From NCBI GenBank assembly GCA_036345935.2, contig JADWOT020000009.1, positions 13,996,148-14,060,147 on the forward strand: a DNA stretch of 64,000 nucleotides. The letters run 5' to 3'. A program made the position numbers and the translations under genes. This document shows, piece after piece, positions 1 through 13,550 of this stretch. The stretch's first letter is position 1; every line of letters starts with the position of its first letter. This DNA is from Taenia hydatigena (Eukaryota > Platyhelminthes > Cestoda > Cyclophyllidea > Taeniidae). The notes beneath the pieces were generated by a model that was not told the DNA's origin, ran no database searches, and saw nothing but the letters and a program-made list of their open reading frames with translations.

Positions 1-1257
1 AAGCAACATTGGGTGACAAATGAGCAGGTACACTACTTCATCTAAAAAGCTAACTAATTAAAGAGCACATCATTTGCAACTTGAATGCTTTGCGACCACT
101 GGATATTTTCAGGAATGTCTGCGTAACAATTCTAAAGGGGGAGCCTAATACGGTTTCAGAAGACAAATGGCAGGAAAGGAATACTTAAGACCAGAAATTT
201 AACTCGTCTTCACTCTTTTCCTTCCCCTTGCTCCCCCAAACTGAAGGATGTTAACAAGGCTGTTAAACGAAACATTATTTGCTGCAGCACAGAGGCCATA
301 GAGAGTGTTGACAACAAAACATTCAGTTGAATTAATTAGGCTCACCCAACACACTTGTGAGAACTGCAACGAAAGCATCGTGTTAGCGAGTATTCCACAC
401 CGCTCCCGATTCGGGCATAAATTGCTTGCATGAAGAAATATTGGTGTCAGAGCAACGCCATCTGATGAAATATGGAGTAGTGAGATGAGCTTGTGCACTT
501 GGGTTGCGTTCTCATCGCTGCCTTTAGGTGTTCTGCCATTTCAATGCTATCTGTCTGGGCACAAATTTAAACTGACCGCAGTTTATGCATCGAGGGGACT
601 GATGGCGCACAGCATTGGTCTGATTTTGTTTTTCCGAAGACTCGTGGCACCAATCTTCTCATCAAGGTTCCTGTTGCACTAACCGATTTGGGTTAATGTG
701 CAAAGGTCATTTGCATCAGACTGCACAACCTCGTATCACCTTACAACAACGGATTTTCTCTGTGGCTGAGAGTACGAATGAAGGCTACTCCCTCAGTCCG
801 CATTCTTCAAATCACTAGGTATTGCTACAATACCACCAAATTTTCATGGCGACGAAGACTACTGCATATGGTGGGCCTGGATGTTCGTATTTAGCTTGAG
901 TTGCAAAGTAAATGATTGAGGAAAGAGGCAAGAAGAAATGAGATGCATGATGCGATCATCAGAAATGCATAACGCAGTCTGATATGTGACCAGCCTAGTC
1001 TGCAACAAGTGAGTGTGAATGATGTGTAGGGCTCACTGGCATGACATTGCAGAAGACATACGCAGGAGACGAAGATGGAGATGTGAAAACATACCAGTAA
1101 GAGCTGGAGTTGGAACGGGATCTGACCCAAATAAAGTACACTGAGACCCATCAGCCTATTTGCTTTGTCAAAGGGATTAAAGAAATGGGCCCTATGAGGA
1201 GCGGTGATGCGTGGTGCGAGTGGGAGCGCTATAGAAGGCTTAAAAGAGCAGTGACAT
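1..1257. other. No feature recognised
   Basis: AT-leaning, stop-rich DNA in all frames. The longest open frames are under 100 codons and lack splice-site support or recognisable motifs. No similarity to the other repeat families in the window was noticed. Confidence 0.5.
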
Positions 1258-2255
1258 AAGAATGAGACATTTGCGGAAACGACACTAAGCTGGTCAAGTG
1301 GCCATATGTGTGTAATATGTTTTCAAATGTGTGCGAGACAAAATGGAAACGCCTAACTTGAGCTTAATGCCTTCTAGTCAGGTTTAATTAGAGAACGAAG
1401 TGGCAGTGTAGGGTAGCCAAGCCTGGCTTACCCAAGCCAGGCATTTTATTGGCTTACTGCAGTGCGGTTAAGCTAGACCAGCAACACTTAGCAAGCAGTT
1501 GCAATGCAGCATGTAAGCTGATGGTTATGCGTTTGTAAAAGCACTGGGAAGGCACGTACGTAATAGGGGTATAAGTAGGAAAACGAATTGTCTACTCACC
1601 TCAAAAGATTTCAATGCAGTGAGCAAATTTATGTTCTTGGTGAGCTTTTGATTCTATGTAAGAGCAAAATATTGAGCATCAGTGGAAGAGGAGGGAAGGT
1701 GTGCTTCGGATCCTCCGATGAAAGCAGACGACAGTGGCTGTGCATTTAAAAGGGTACAATGAGCTGAGGTTTGAGAGGGAAAGAAGTGACAGAAATCAAA
1801 TAAAGGAAGACACAAATTCATATTTAGCTCAGGCTGAAGTAAATTACAAGTAAATGGGCAAAATTGTCTTTGTGACGGTGACTATGCAGCTGCAAAAGTA
1901 CTTAGATGCAAAACATGAAGAGAAGCCCGATATTAGAGCACTGGTACCACAAATCACACCGGCTGACTGCAATTGCAGTGTGGGTGAAATTAGCAAATAT
2001 TTGCATTGTGGTAGAGACGACTTCGCCTATGCCGCAAGTAGAAAGCATTGACTCGTCAGAAAAGATTGATGAATTGTTCCTCGCGGATGTTTTACCTGCC
2101 GCTTCGCCGGAAGATGGACTGCTGCAAACTGAGTTTGTGTGTGTGTGTGTGGGTGCAAGTGTCCGGCAGTGAATCGATTCCTTAATCAGTTAACCAATAC
2201 GCAACGAGCTTGAGGCAAATGCTTTAGTCGATTGATGGATTAGTGCGCGTGAGTC
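1258..2255 (+). repeat. R1 repeat, left copy
   Basis: About 1 kb that reappears inverted at 15,435-16,365 with roughly 80 % identity. Shared landmarks are GAATGAGACATTTGCG near the start, an internal GACTGCAATTGCAGTG, and GTGAATCGATTCC before the end. It includes a GT run at 2,137-2,150 that is a CA run in the other copy. Short open frames (1,854-2,051; 1,906-2,172) accumulate replacement changes as fast as silent ones and are not supported as genes. Confidence 0.75.
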
Positions 2256-2780
2256 AGCAACGAGATGCACGTTGGAGCCACTGACTCACATCCACACCAT
2301 TAACCTAGTGAATGTCACCTAATGCGAGTAAGGGATTGGTAATCTATTTTCTTCTTGGAATGATAGGAATGTTGTAAGCAGTCATGTCAGCCAGGTGCGG
2401 AAATCGGAAGTTTTGGGAGCAACAAACCGGCCCACTAATTGATATCTCATTGGAGCGCATGTGACTACAAGCAAAATTCCAATATTCTAAGATGTCAATT
2501 TAAGGCATCTCGTCATTCCTGTGTTTCATTTGCCTAGCGATTTTTCTCATTCCATTATTTATCCTCGCGGTTCTTCGGAGTTGTCAAAGACCACTCATCA
2601 CTTTTGCAAAGGTGTGTGACCTCTGGAAATTTAGAGGTGCATCGTGATCAGGCCCAAGATCTCTAACGCTTCTATCCACTATCTCTTAAGAGGTGCGGTC
2701 ATGTGGACGTGATCCAGTGCATGCCGCTTTCAGCATTACACGCCGTAATTGCACAATTTGAAATTGCTCTCAGCGAAAGG
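2256..2780. other. No feature recognised between R1 and the B-unit
   Basis: There are no long open frames, and no repeat partner was noticed elsewhere in the window. Confidence 0.45.
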
Positions 2781-2787
2781 ACTCTGA

Positions 2788-3075
2788 ATGCTAGCACAGT
2801 TTGGTAAGCTTTACTCAGGTGCCTACATAAATTTAGGCTTTGATCAAAGACACGAACACCACATCTCTACATTTAAAATACACTCAGAGATGAGAACGGA
2901 CCCAGTCAGTAGCCTCGCTTTCACATCAAACGCACTGCGAGCACAAGCATTACTTTCCAGTCACCAGAACCACTTCAGCATCTCAGTTTGCATATTTTCG
3001 GCATGTTCCAGCAAACATACTCAAGCATTGTCCGATTTGCTCAGCGTGTCGGGATGCTCATATGGCACCAAATAA
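2788..3075 (+). other. 95-codon open frame carried by the B-unit, copy 1
   Basis: It encodes a 95-residue product ending SVSGCSYGTK. The same frame is intact, full length, at 62,279-62,566 (-) and degraded at 51,481-51,732 (-) and about 26,100-26,360 (-). Between the two intact copies I count about 14 replacement and 9 silent differences, slightly fewer replacements than expected without constraint. No domain, signal peptide or membrane segment is recognised. A chance open frame in a young repeat remains likely. Confidence 0.2.
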
Positions 3076-4292
3076 GTGAGAAGAATTGGCGGATTTATTT
3101 GTTATTTGTTACTCATGCATGTCAACAGTAAGAAAAGCACTTTATTCAAATTTTAAACCGGCATGGAATTACAAAGCATGCTAACTTTGTTTGTTATGTT
3201 TGCAAACTTCGATTCACTTCTCATTCACACCATCAGGGCGCATATTTGTGAGCAGGCGTCTGTTTAATTCTGATTCTATACAGTGTGTGCCCTGCTACTC
3301 AACCATAGCTTTTAGACCTCATGCAAGCTTCTCCTGAATCCATGCTCTAATTTACTATGCTAAAGCCCAACGAAATGCAGGTTCAGAAATACGCCTTCAC
3401 TGCACAGAATGCCTTACGTGGAGGATGCAATATTACACGCACTCACGTCATCTCTGTTGGCATCACTTCGTCCATCTAGCGCAGTCAGCAGCTGCTGCCT
3501 ATAGCAACGCCTTGGTTGCTTCTACTTTGTTGACTCCTGGTGCGGTGTGTCGGTGCCAATTAGAATCCGCAGCTCAAGCAGAAGAGGCATCTTATGATTA
3601 CCTTTTCTGTTCCAACCACCTTTGAATTCTTCAAAATACATTTGAATATGTACCACAGCTAGGCAAAATCATACAGACCATTATGACATGCTCTGACTGT
3701 ACGATTGAGTTTGTCGCCATAGCATTTATCAAATCCACTTTTCTATTTGCAAATCCTTTCCCAAGAAATGATGGGCATTCACTTTACTGTGATGGTCGGC
3801 GAGAAAGGAATGTGAGTAAAAAGGAAAAGAAGGAGGAAGTTTTGTTGGGACGCCAGCGTCAAAGAAGGAAGAAACAAAGCTCAAAATGGCTGTTCCCCTA
3901 TCAAACTCGATGATATCATCACATCTTTAGGCTCCCCTTCCGCGAACAACGCAGAACCACAGAGGAACACTGGGATGCAACTGAACAGAACCTACTTCTT
4001 CCGGTGTCAGGCACTTCATCATCAAGGCTTATATGCTTGCCACTTTTCTTTTTGGCTTGTAGATAGACGTGTTTGTGCATTGTGTGTGTACATTTTCAAA
4101 CGGAGTATCTCTAACTACGGTACAACTATAGCAATTAGGCGGAAAGGAAACTAAGCAAAATTGGAAGTGTTGACAGGGTTACGGAAGGCTTGATATCCTC
4201 CGACATTCTTTTCTTCATTATATAAGTTACTTATAATCATGAACCATTTGTGGATAGGCAAGGATTAATAAAAGTATAGTTGATGCACAATT

Positions 4293-5130
4293 TTGAATGT
4301 ACGCGCATGCTCTATGCGTGCATCAGCGAGCATTCTCACTTGCAAACTCCATATTCCTGCATCCAACCTCCTCACTAGCGCCTACTTACCAATACAATCC
4401 TTTGCTTCCTATTTTAGCCTCCTTAACCTCGCCCACACCTTCTACGCACTCTGTGCACAATTCCACCACTCCTCTCTCACTGCTCCTTCCTCTTTCCCAT
4501 TTAACGCCTGTTTCCTCTTTTCCTACTCATTTCCTCCCAGTAGGTTTCACACGTTCCCTCCAATCGCCGCACTTTCTCTTCTCCCAGCCCACCCAATTAC
4601 CCACACACACGCACCCACTACTACCTCTGCTAATTGCACCCATTCGATATCCCAACACCACCATCACAACTACTTGCAGGGAAGCTAGTAGGCTTCCTTC
4701 ACTCTCCCACCTCTACTTCTCAAACACCACTGCCTACTCATTTCCTCCTCTCCAACACCCCATCATTCCATTCTACTTCCACCCTAATTCATTTACTCCC
4801 TCTCTCTCCCTTCCTCCTTTCTCATTCATTCAAACATTCACCATGTCCCTTAGGCCTTCCTTCCTTCTTCCCCTTCTCTCAATTATTCACTCAAGTAATG
4901 CCATGCAACATTTCCTTCCTCCTCCACCACCACCATTATTGCTTTCGCTATTTTACCCACTTCCTTGGCTACTCCCTTTCCCCCTACTTTCCGCAATCAT
5001 CCGTTTGACCGATTACTTCCTCCTCATTATGATGCTGTTTCACATCACAATGTTCGCACTTCATCCCACCGTCACACACATGACACACAGGCACACGTGT
5101 ATTACCAATTTACCATTTCCGCTTTAAGAA
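4293..5130 (+). repeat. Pyrimidine-rich strand segment, copy 1
   Basis: About 840 bases in which the plus strand is overwhelmingly C and T. Because stop codons need purines, two plus-strand frames stay open (up to 276 codons), but the predicted products are low-complexity Ser/Pro/Leu/Phe/His. Equivalent segments are at 21,880-22,900 (+) and 50,270-49,260 (-), where indels break the frames. Treated as a compositional feature, not a gene. Confidence 0.75.
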
Positions 5131-5731
5131 TCTACCAATGCCACTGTTATTTTTTTGCTTCATACACACATTAATACTTACGAACGCACGTACACACATG
5201 CATCACTGCCTCTACTTCTCAATTCCATCCAACATCTCTTAATACATCTTCGCCACCGCGAATGAGACATTGAGTGGGTGAGTGAGGGAGTGTTGAGGCG
5301 CCTGCTTTGTTTGCAATGATAGCGCTTGCTCCCACCTGCACGTACAGTGTGACAGTAGTGACCAGGCAGCTGACTTTCAAACGGCGAAGCAATCGATTCA
5401 ATCAGTTGCTTAGGTCACGTCGTCAAGCTCAGCGCTGCGAAAATGACTGTGAGTCTGAGGTGAATTTGTGCCCTCTTTCTCTTAGTCTACCTTTCACTTG
5501 TCCCTTTCAGCCACTTCTGCGGACTTTGTTGCAGTCTTTTCTTTTTCACCTGAACAATTGTAGACATTGTGTTGGGGAGAAGTAGGTGCTCCTCCCTACA
5601 CCCATCTCTATTACCGCCAATGGCATGCAGGCTGCCAAAGAAGCAGAGCAGTGTTTCATAGGGCAGCACCTCAGACAGCTAATCATGTGAAAGAAGAGGA
5701 GAACGATGACTCGGTAGGAGCGTCTTATGTA

Positions 5732-5809
5732 AAGTTCATCACATTGCAGCAGACACTCAATTTCTTCGCCTTGCCTCGAGGTCGTCCGATGAGGCGGAAG
5801 CTGCGGTGG
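5732..5809 (+). repeat. Conserved 78-bp core, copy 1 of 5
   Basis: Begins AAGTTCATCACATTGCAGCA and ends CTGCGGTGG. It is nearly invariant among five copies (23,325-23,402; 32,990-33,067; 48,707-48,784 on minus; 55,223-55,300 on minus), whereas the sequence on both sides has diverged clearly. Confidence 0.8.
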
Positions 5810-6060
5810 ATGGAAATGGAAGAAGCCACCACTGCAGACACAAGCTATGCGACAACGGGACCTCTAGGTGAATGCAAACGAAGAGAATAAAGTGGTGTGG
5901 ATGCCGCAGAGGACATTTGCGCTGAAAAGGGGAAGAAGGAAGATAAGGGGCAGTCCTAAGAAGGAGGAGGAAGAGGATGGGAGAATGAAGAAAGAGGTGA
6001 AAAAGGAGAAGGCGTACGAAGCGACCATCAGCGGTTGCCAAGTTGACGACCATTCAAAGG

Positions 6061-9000
6061 AGACGCAAGGCGGCAGGCGGAGACGACTCTTCCCCAGCGA
6101 CATCGGCGCACTTGCTTGACACCAAAGTCAACGACCCCACTGACACAGATTTAGCGACTTGACAAGATACTGATGGAGAAGTAGAAATGCCTGCTTCCTG
6201 CCATCTCACAGCAAGACAAGTTGGTGGGATTGTTCTTTCCGTTAGTGCAGCATCTTCCACTATATGGGAGGTGTTGATTGGGACAATTTGGCTGTTGTTG
6301 CTGCTATTCAAGAACCTGCTCGCACAGCCAGCGATTAGTGCAGGAGTAGGAGGAGATGGGTGATGGTGATGACCTTTGCTTTTGCCAAGTGCTAGTCACC
6401 TTCCTCACTTCGCGCTGAGAGAAGGATCTTTGTCCGTCTCCCTCCTATGCCTTTATCTTCTCTCCTTCAAATACTGTTCGGTTGAGAATTCATAGTGCCA
6501 GCAACATATCGAGGTTGTTCGCCAAAGTCGACAATGCTGCCCCTGCCATCGACACCACCGTCATTCACCGCAGTTATTGTCTCATTCCTTACTTCTTCCT
6601 CCGTTCCGCCACTGCCCTGCTTCTCTTTCCTCCTTCTTCATTGACTAGCTGTTTGCCGCCCACCTCCTCTTCTTTTCCTATTCACATCTCCTATTCGCAT
6701 TCATCCGCACCTTTGACTATTTCATTGACTGCTGCTGCTGCTGATGCTGCTGCTACATCGTATCCTTCCGTTTCCTTTCCCTTTTCTGCCACCACCGCTA
6801 CACTTCTAGGCAAGACGATGACTTAGAGTACCTGTTGCAATCCCATCAGCTTGACATCATATGTGACCATTATTTTTGGTTAAAATATATTCCTTTCGTC
6901 AACTAGAGCGCCTTATCACTTAGTCAGCAGGATGACGATGCTTCTTCCTGATAAGGAGTTGTAGAAGACAGAGTCATTGAGGAATCGTGAGCAGATCAGT
7001 CCAGGTAGCAATTTGACGAGACACCCTCCTCACCATTGCCAAACCATCTCGCCTACTTCTTTGTCAACTTAACTTCCTTCGACAAGTCGGAAAAGTGAAG
7101 GAGGGAAAGGGCTATAGGCAATTTCACCTGCCGATGCACCTTCTGTATTGGTGCATCGATTCATTGCTTGCATATGCCACCACCTCTCCTTTGCTCTTCA
7201 TGCCTACACGTGGTCGGGCATCGCGCTCCTGCATGACAGAATCTGTCGCCCATGCACTCATCACCTGTTTTGCCATCAAACATTAAGTGTCATCAAACAA
7301 AGCAAAGGTGAAACACCTCCATATTTGTAGAGAAAAGTGTGCTGGAATAGAACATCATCTTCTCTACTAATTCACACATTTGCACTGCAGCGCCTCCACC
7401 CAGCCTTTCCTTACCACACACCCACCGCCGAGGAAGACGCAAGGAGGGGGACATAGTAGTAGTCGGGCAGAATGCGCATCTATCCTACATGCCAGCACTT
7501 GCTATTCAACAACTCACCGAGGCATTGAACAATGCCTTTGCCTACTTCCAGCGCTAACCTGCATGCTGACAGCGCAGGCAGATATGGTTCGCAGCCAAGT
7601 GTGTTTGGCCTGCCATGTTTTAAGGCTTTGAACTCAAATTGCGGTTCCTAGGCAATGTACGTAACTCCGGTGTACTTTCTAATCAGCAGGTTCCCTTATA
7701 ATAACTATTTGCTGAATGTGTGGTTGCCGTGGCTCCACGTACCGAGGCCAAAATGAGGTAGTCAAATAATCCGAAACGAAGGCGGTTATGGCTACTTCCT
7801 GCCCTCGAAGCAATAGGTTTGGCAATATTGATAAAAAACGTGAAAGCTATGGCAACTTCCAAAGTGGCAGATTGAAGGACGCCTCCGTGGTGCCTTATCT
7901 TAGTACTGCAATTTCCCACTTGTCTATGCCACTTCCTATGGAGGCAGTGGCAGTCACCACTATGAGACATAGCGAGAAAAAGCAGGAGGATGTGGCGGAA
8001 CAGTGTCTTTCTTCTGCTTTGCAGGCTCGCGGGACGTGATGCGCTCAATATGGGATTGTTTGACAAAGGCCAATGATGCGCCTGCTCTCTTCACCAAGGC
8101 TGGAATGCAAAGACCATTTCTCATTACAAGTCAACCTAGCAGCAGCCAGCCCACAATATTCAAAACAACCTATTGTTGCGAAACGTATCGAAAATGGTGA
8201 AGCTTGTTGGTCATTCGATGGGTGGTTTATGCGCCAGAAGGCATCAGCGGGTGGGCATTACTTTCCAGCGTACACACCCAATGACGTTGGTGTGTTGAGT
8301 GTATAAACTATCGCGTACTTCCAAGATGAATCGCACCAGATGTGGAACTGGTTGATCGCTTTTTGTGAGCTGCCTTGCAGCACAAAGTAGAAGGTTTCAT
8401 TGCGCACATTTGCTTTGTAGTTGTTTGGACCTTTAAGCGAACGAGCGTTGATGAATATTCAGGCCATAATCCGCCAACAGTGGTGTAAATGAAGGTGTGT
8501 GTCATTATCTGAGAGGATGACGCAGGTGCCCATGATGGTGATGCTTCATACTCCACGTCTTAACTGCTACCACCACTGTTCTCATTTCTCCGTTCTCCTC
8601 TTTCCTTTCCCATTTTGTAGCTGGGTAGCTAAGATAACCACAGGAGGCACCTACATATTTATTTCCAAACTGTCGATTCCATTTTACCAACGATCATATG
8701 GCTGCTTCATACCGAGGAATATTATGATTATTGCCTGGAGAGGCGACAAAGAGTTTCAAATGATGCAGGTGATTGCGAGGTGGCATCCTTGTTGCCATCG
8801 CGTTTAGTGGGACCCGCTAAACGCGATGCCTCACAGCGTGGTGATAAATCACCAGATGCAAGCCAACTGTTTCGATCATTGGTGATTGGTGGGTTCTGCT
8901 ATTGCATACGCTGCATTCTCAAAAAGGCATGCAGCAAGTCCCGCAAGGGGCTAGCTTCGGAGGCTTTGGAGCCGAGGTAAGTGCAGCTTGTAAAGAGGGC

Positions 9001-9250
9001 GATTCCGAATCATATCTACTAGGCTAAAATTAGGCGGAGGGAAGTGCAGAGCGTCTCACCGATGAGCCAGAGATGTCTTTGCAACAATGAAAAACGCAAG
9101 AACATTGCTTATCAAGATTGGGTAAATGCGCAGTTTGTGAAGTGTCTTCCAACGTTCCTGGGATTGTACCAACGTACAACAGCAACAGCGGTAAACAGGC
9201 ATAGCGCTAACTACAACTGCGGTGAAGAAGAAAGTTGGTGTTGATTTGCT
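6061..9250. other. Low-repeat stretch, no gene recognised
   Basis: Open frames reach only about 127 codons (7,683-8,066 minus) with no recognisable motif. A pyrimidine-rich patch (6,540-6,820) ends in a GCT-rich run at 6,727-6,754. No partner elsewhere in the window was noticed, so this may be unique sequence or a diverged repeat. Confidence 0.45.
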
Positions 9251-12200
9251 TAAAGGCAGGGCACGAATCGCACAAAAGCAAGATCACTTCACCCTGCTAA
9301 AAGACGTGACTGAATTGATGATGCAGTAAGTGCATTACATCTGAATGTGTAACATCTCTTGCGTTGGAGATGTGATGAGGAGCTTGACTACACTATCTGA
9401 CATTTCAGAAGCCCCGGTCTCTAAATAGGTTTTCGCAGACGTTTTACTTGCCAACACTGACAGCGGGCATTTGATACACATGCATTGCTGGCTAAATCAT
9501 GTCTCGTTGACTCAAATCGAGCATGCAGGTAGAGATGGACGTGAATAAGGACGATGTGATATGCTCCATGGCATACGATTAATTTAAAGGCGAAGCTGAT
9601 CCATTAAGCTTGACAACAGAAGGTCGTAAGAAGACAGTAGGTCTTGGGAATGACCCTCTCTCAATATGCCTTCGCTTCAGGGCACCTTTCATTCTCTTAT
9701 TGCTGCTAATGCAGAGAGGGAAAGAAATATGACAACGAGAGATAAAAGTCATGGATCTGGGTGGCCGTAGGCACTACTGCGTTGAGGAGCCTTTTAGAAT
9801 ACACTGCTGTAAAGCAATTCCGAATGTATGATTTTGCTAGATTAATGGGTTGCGATATGGCAGTGAGCGAGCAAGTGATCTCGACTGCTTTCCTTTTACT
9901 TTGAACTCACTGCCTTGTAATGGAGTGTTGGCTGTAAATGAGGTGAATGAAATTATCGCTCATCCGCCTGACAAAAGAAGCCTGTGTCGATTCGACGTCA
10001 GTGGCAGTCAGCCTCTCGGGCACCTTGCTGCATGACATTTGGAGAAGGTGAGGAATGGGACAGGAGAAACCACTACCCACAATCAGCTTGACCCGTGGCA
10101 TGAATCATTCAATGACGATGCATCCGAGAGCAGTGAAGGGTTACGAAGCGTTAGTGACGTATGAGACAGATGTGCGTTGTCGGCCTCTCAGTGAAACATT
10201 ATCTATGATACTCCCTTCTAGTTCTGCCTTCTCTTAGACCCAGTCCGATATCATAAGGCGCCGACTAAGTCATATGGATATAGCTTGGGTTGGGATGAGT
10301 TTGGTGCAACATAGATTCGTAAAGGCATTTCTAAAATGAAACCCTCAGCACTCGTAATTCAACCTTACTTTGGTGGAGGATGTGGCTTAGCAGTTCGATG
10401 AGTGTTCCGATATCGGACTGACATTTAGAGACGTTCACATCATTCAGTGTCGAGTACAAGAGGAACGTGTGTCTATCATCGACCACAATGGTTTCGTGGC
10501 AAAGCATTGAAATTTTGGGTGAACAGAAAAAAAGGTTAACCTTAACTCTTGGGTTTGGTATCCAGACACAAAATAATGCCCTAAAATTATTCTCTCAATG
10601 GGATCGGGATGAATCAGTTTTCCATCATGAGCCCTCAGAAAGCCACAGTGTATATACTTAGGAACTACATTGATTGAAGCCACCTCTTTATTCACCCCTA
10701 AGTGTGCTCTATTTCGATGTCATTCTTCCATTATCCTATATGCCCTCGAGAAATGCATCTTACACCATTCCGCTGACTCGTCAAATGAGTCCTGTGCCTC
10801 ATGCTTTTGCATAAATTTTTTTCTCACCCTTCATCCGTTGTCGTTAAGTGCATTTTATGAGCTCTTCTTAGTACTCCACATTTCTCTCATCTTCACTGCA
10901 TTCAAATGAAGTCTCCGTTTATGTTTCGGCTTCTCTTTCAAACACATTCTCCACCAACACTCTTTTACTGAGATCTAATTGCCTCGTCATTCATGCACCG
11001 TTATTCACTCTCACCTACACCTTATTTTGGTGAGGGCCATATGGAGTTTAATCACCTGAAATAAACAACTTATCTCCTGTCATCCCTCTAACACCGTAAA
11101 AGGGGTGAAAACTGGCAGGTGATGCGTACTGCGTGATACTCCATAACTCAGACTGGTAGGTGGCTTTTAATGTAAAGTTACAGATCGTCAGACACGATAA
11201 GAAATGCAGCATGTCCCCACCACTGCATGTCAACTGGGGTCTGGTTCGCACATTACTTACCCTATGGAACTAACTGATAGTGTGAGGTGAATGGACGTTG
11301 CATTTGGTGCAACAACCTTAGTAAAACACTAAGAAAAGCGCACAAACTCACTCATTTATTCCACAACCGAATTCCAGCGTCAATCTTTTAGTAAGCATTC
11401 TTGATGAAACCCATTTTCTCCTAGACCTTCAAACAATCTGCTAGCGTTGACGAGACAGGTGGTACAAATAGACTTCTTGCCTTCATTCCTCCAAAGTAAA
11501 TTTTAAAATTAGCATAATCGAGGGGAACGAGAGGATCATGACTAATTCAGAGGAGTCACGAAGGTACCAACGGCAAGAAAGTTGATCGTTGTATGGTTCA
11601 ACGTATGTAGTACCGTAAATCAACTCGAAAGTTAATGGGTAACAAGTAATCTGTCATTGCCAAACTGTGCTGTGGGGGTCGCAAGTCCTTGTCACACGAA
11701 TGACTCTACGCCGTGATACGGAGCTTTCTTAGACTCCAGAACAGACAGGTTCGGTCAACTCTTCCTGGGTTCCAGCTAAAGGATATATATATAAGCAAAT
11801 GGATGCATCAAAAGACGGTGAAGGATGCAAAAAGTGCCTTTCAACTTGTCGAAGTCGTCACTCTCGCTTGAAGCAAGGCTATGAAGAATAAACTTATGTT
11901 AAGCAAGCTGAATTCACACCCATAAAGTGCAGTAATTAATGGGTGCAGCAGAGGCCGCGGATGTACGGTGTTAACGACTGACAACCTACCCAAAGTAAAC
12001 ACCATAGCATATCCTATATATCTAGAGTAACTGTTCGCGTTAAAGACTAAAAATTTCATAAACAGGGGATGCGGCCTATACCGGCATTAAAAGGGCACCA
12101 GTATGAAGGTAGTAATGCAATTGGCGCACAAAACACAAATAAGTGCCTCGAGAGTCAGCGGATGCGTGATTTAGCCTCTAAGCTTTGGAACGCAATGCTT

Positions 12201-13550
12201 GTTGCACTGCGTTGTTGCAATGTGATGGGTGGTGTTGATGCGACAATCAGGTGGTCCGCTGAACGAAGAGAGTGCATTCAATAAATGAATGATGTGTTTG
12301 AACGCGTGTCTCCAACGAGTTCTAGCAAAACGCCGGTGTGCCTGTTCGTATATCGTATGTCATTCTTGCTTAGACACCGGATGGAAGCGTCCAGCACGCA
12401 ATGGCAAATGAATATATTCGAAGCAGATTTTATGGGAAACTGAAATGCTTCCTCTTTGGAAGCTTAAATTTGGGTCAGTTTCGATGCCATGGCCTTGGTG
12501 ACTTCTCACCCAAGATGGACATTTCTGTATGTATGCAGCATACATTATCGGAATAAAGCGTTAACAAAGCAATGTGTAAGAGAGAGATATTTTCGCGGTG
12601 TACAAATAGCAGACAGTGGCCACACCCAAGGTGACTCAAGACAATTTTACCGAGGTGTAGTTTTTGTGAATAACCCATTTAAAGTAGACCAAAGTTGCCG
12701 CCTGACTGTTAAATAGAACTGCACATAAAAAGAGGCTAAGGTTTTTCTTCATGCAATGGCACTGGCATCATTTGAATCTCCTCATTCAGCCCAAAACTCC
12801 GAGTTAGTGGTGTTGCACGAAGATGAAACGGATGTCATCTTCCTCCAACTAACAGCACTCTCGTTTACACTTAAGTCTAGATAGGTAAGTCTTTGTTAGA
12901 TTGATTTGAGAATGCACTCATTCCGCATTAACGCTGGATTCTGAAGAATTCAAATGACGTACTGCAGCAGTCTGTAGAGAAGTGTCGACTCTCCAATGGC
13001 AAATGTTAAACAATCCAAATGCGGAACGTTGTAACAAAGCATTTCAAAATTACTTCTGGCTCATTAAAAAAAGCTTGTTAATTTGTCAGAGGTTGGATGG
13101 GAACAAAAATAAAAAGGAATATCAAGCTGTAACGCCACTAGCAGAGTGGTTGGTGATACATTCAAGAGCAGCCTGTGCGATGCAGCTGGTAAGCAATCTG
13201 TGCGAACTTAGCAGAGGCTGAAGCAAAGCTGCAGTTGATAAAGTTATCATATGAGGGTCCTAATGTATAACCTTTCAGTTTGCATGCGACACATATAGTG
13301 CAGCATAAATGCAGGCGACAGCCGAGACCAAAATGAAGTTGGGCTTGGAATAAGGGCCATTGGCTTTGTCAGCTATAAGCATATGGGTCAAGGTTAAATG
13401 TGGGGCATTGTTTTTCTCACTTACTGTCTTGTGACAAAGTCTTCGTCTAATATGGATGGCGTAGTATCTCAATCTTTGCACAATAACGTCCGCAGCATCA
13501 GCATTCTCATCAAGCCAGAGAAGGAGTGACGATGTGATAACAACACTCGA
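9251..13550. other. Low-repeat stretch, no gene recognised
   Basis: No supported exon. A minus-strand open frame of 58 codons ends near 10,330 and encodes ETIVVDDRHTFLLYSTLNDV. It looks protein-like but lacks a good acceptor or homology, so it is not called. A short TA run (GATATATATATAAG) lies near 11,780. Confidence 0.4.

Larger units (their letters stand above)
2781..6060 (+). repeat. Composite repeat unit, copy 1 (block B2)
   Basis: About 3.3 kb that recurs at 20,504-23,640 (+) and 51,750-48,500 (-). In order it holds a 95-codon open frame, a segment with CTCACACCATCAGG-type landmarks, a kilobase of pyrimidine-rich sequence, and a conserved 78-bp core near the end. Copies differ by about 10-20 % with many small indels. 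No reverse transcriptase, transposase or terminal repeats were recognised, so the element class is unknown. Confidence 0.8.

Noticed and set aside
1854..2051. Frame resembling the minus-strand frame 15,848-15,612 over about 58 codons
   Set aside because: Replacement to silent changes are about 25 to 8, the ratio expected without protein constraint, and the continuation is frameshifted between copies.
4297..5127. 276-codon open frame
   Set aside because: Pure consequence of pyrimidine richness. The product is low-complexity, two frames are open at once, and homologous copies carry indels.
10444..10695. Minus-strand frame that might suggest a retroelement integrase tail
   Set aside because: No catalytic motif and no neighbouring gag, protease or reverse transcriptase sequence.
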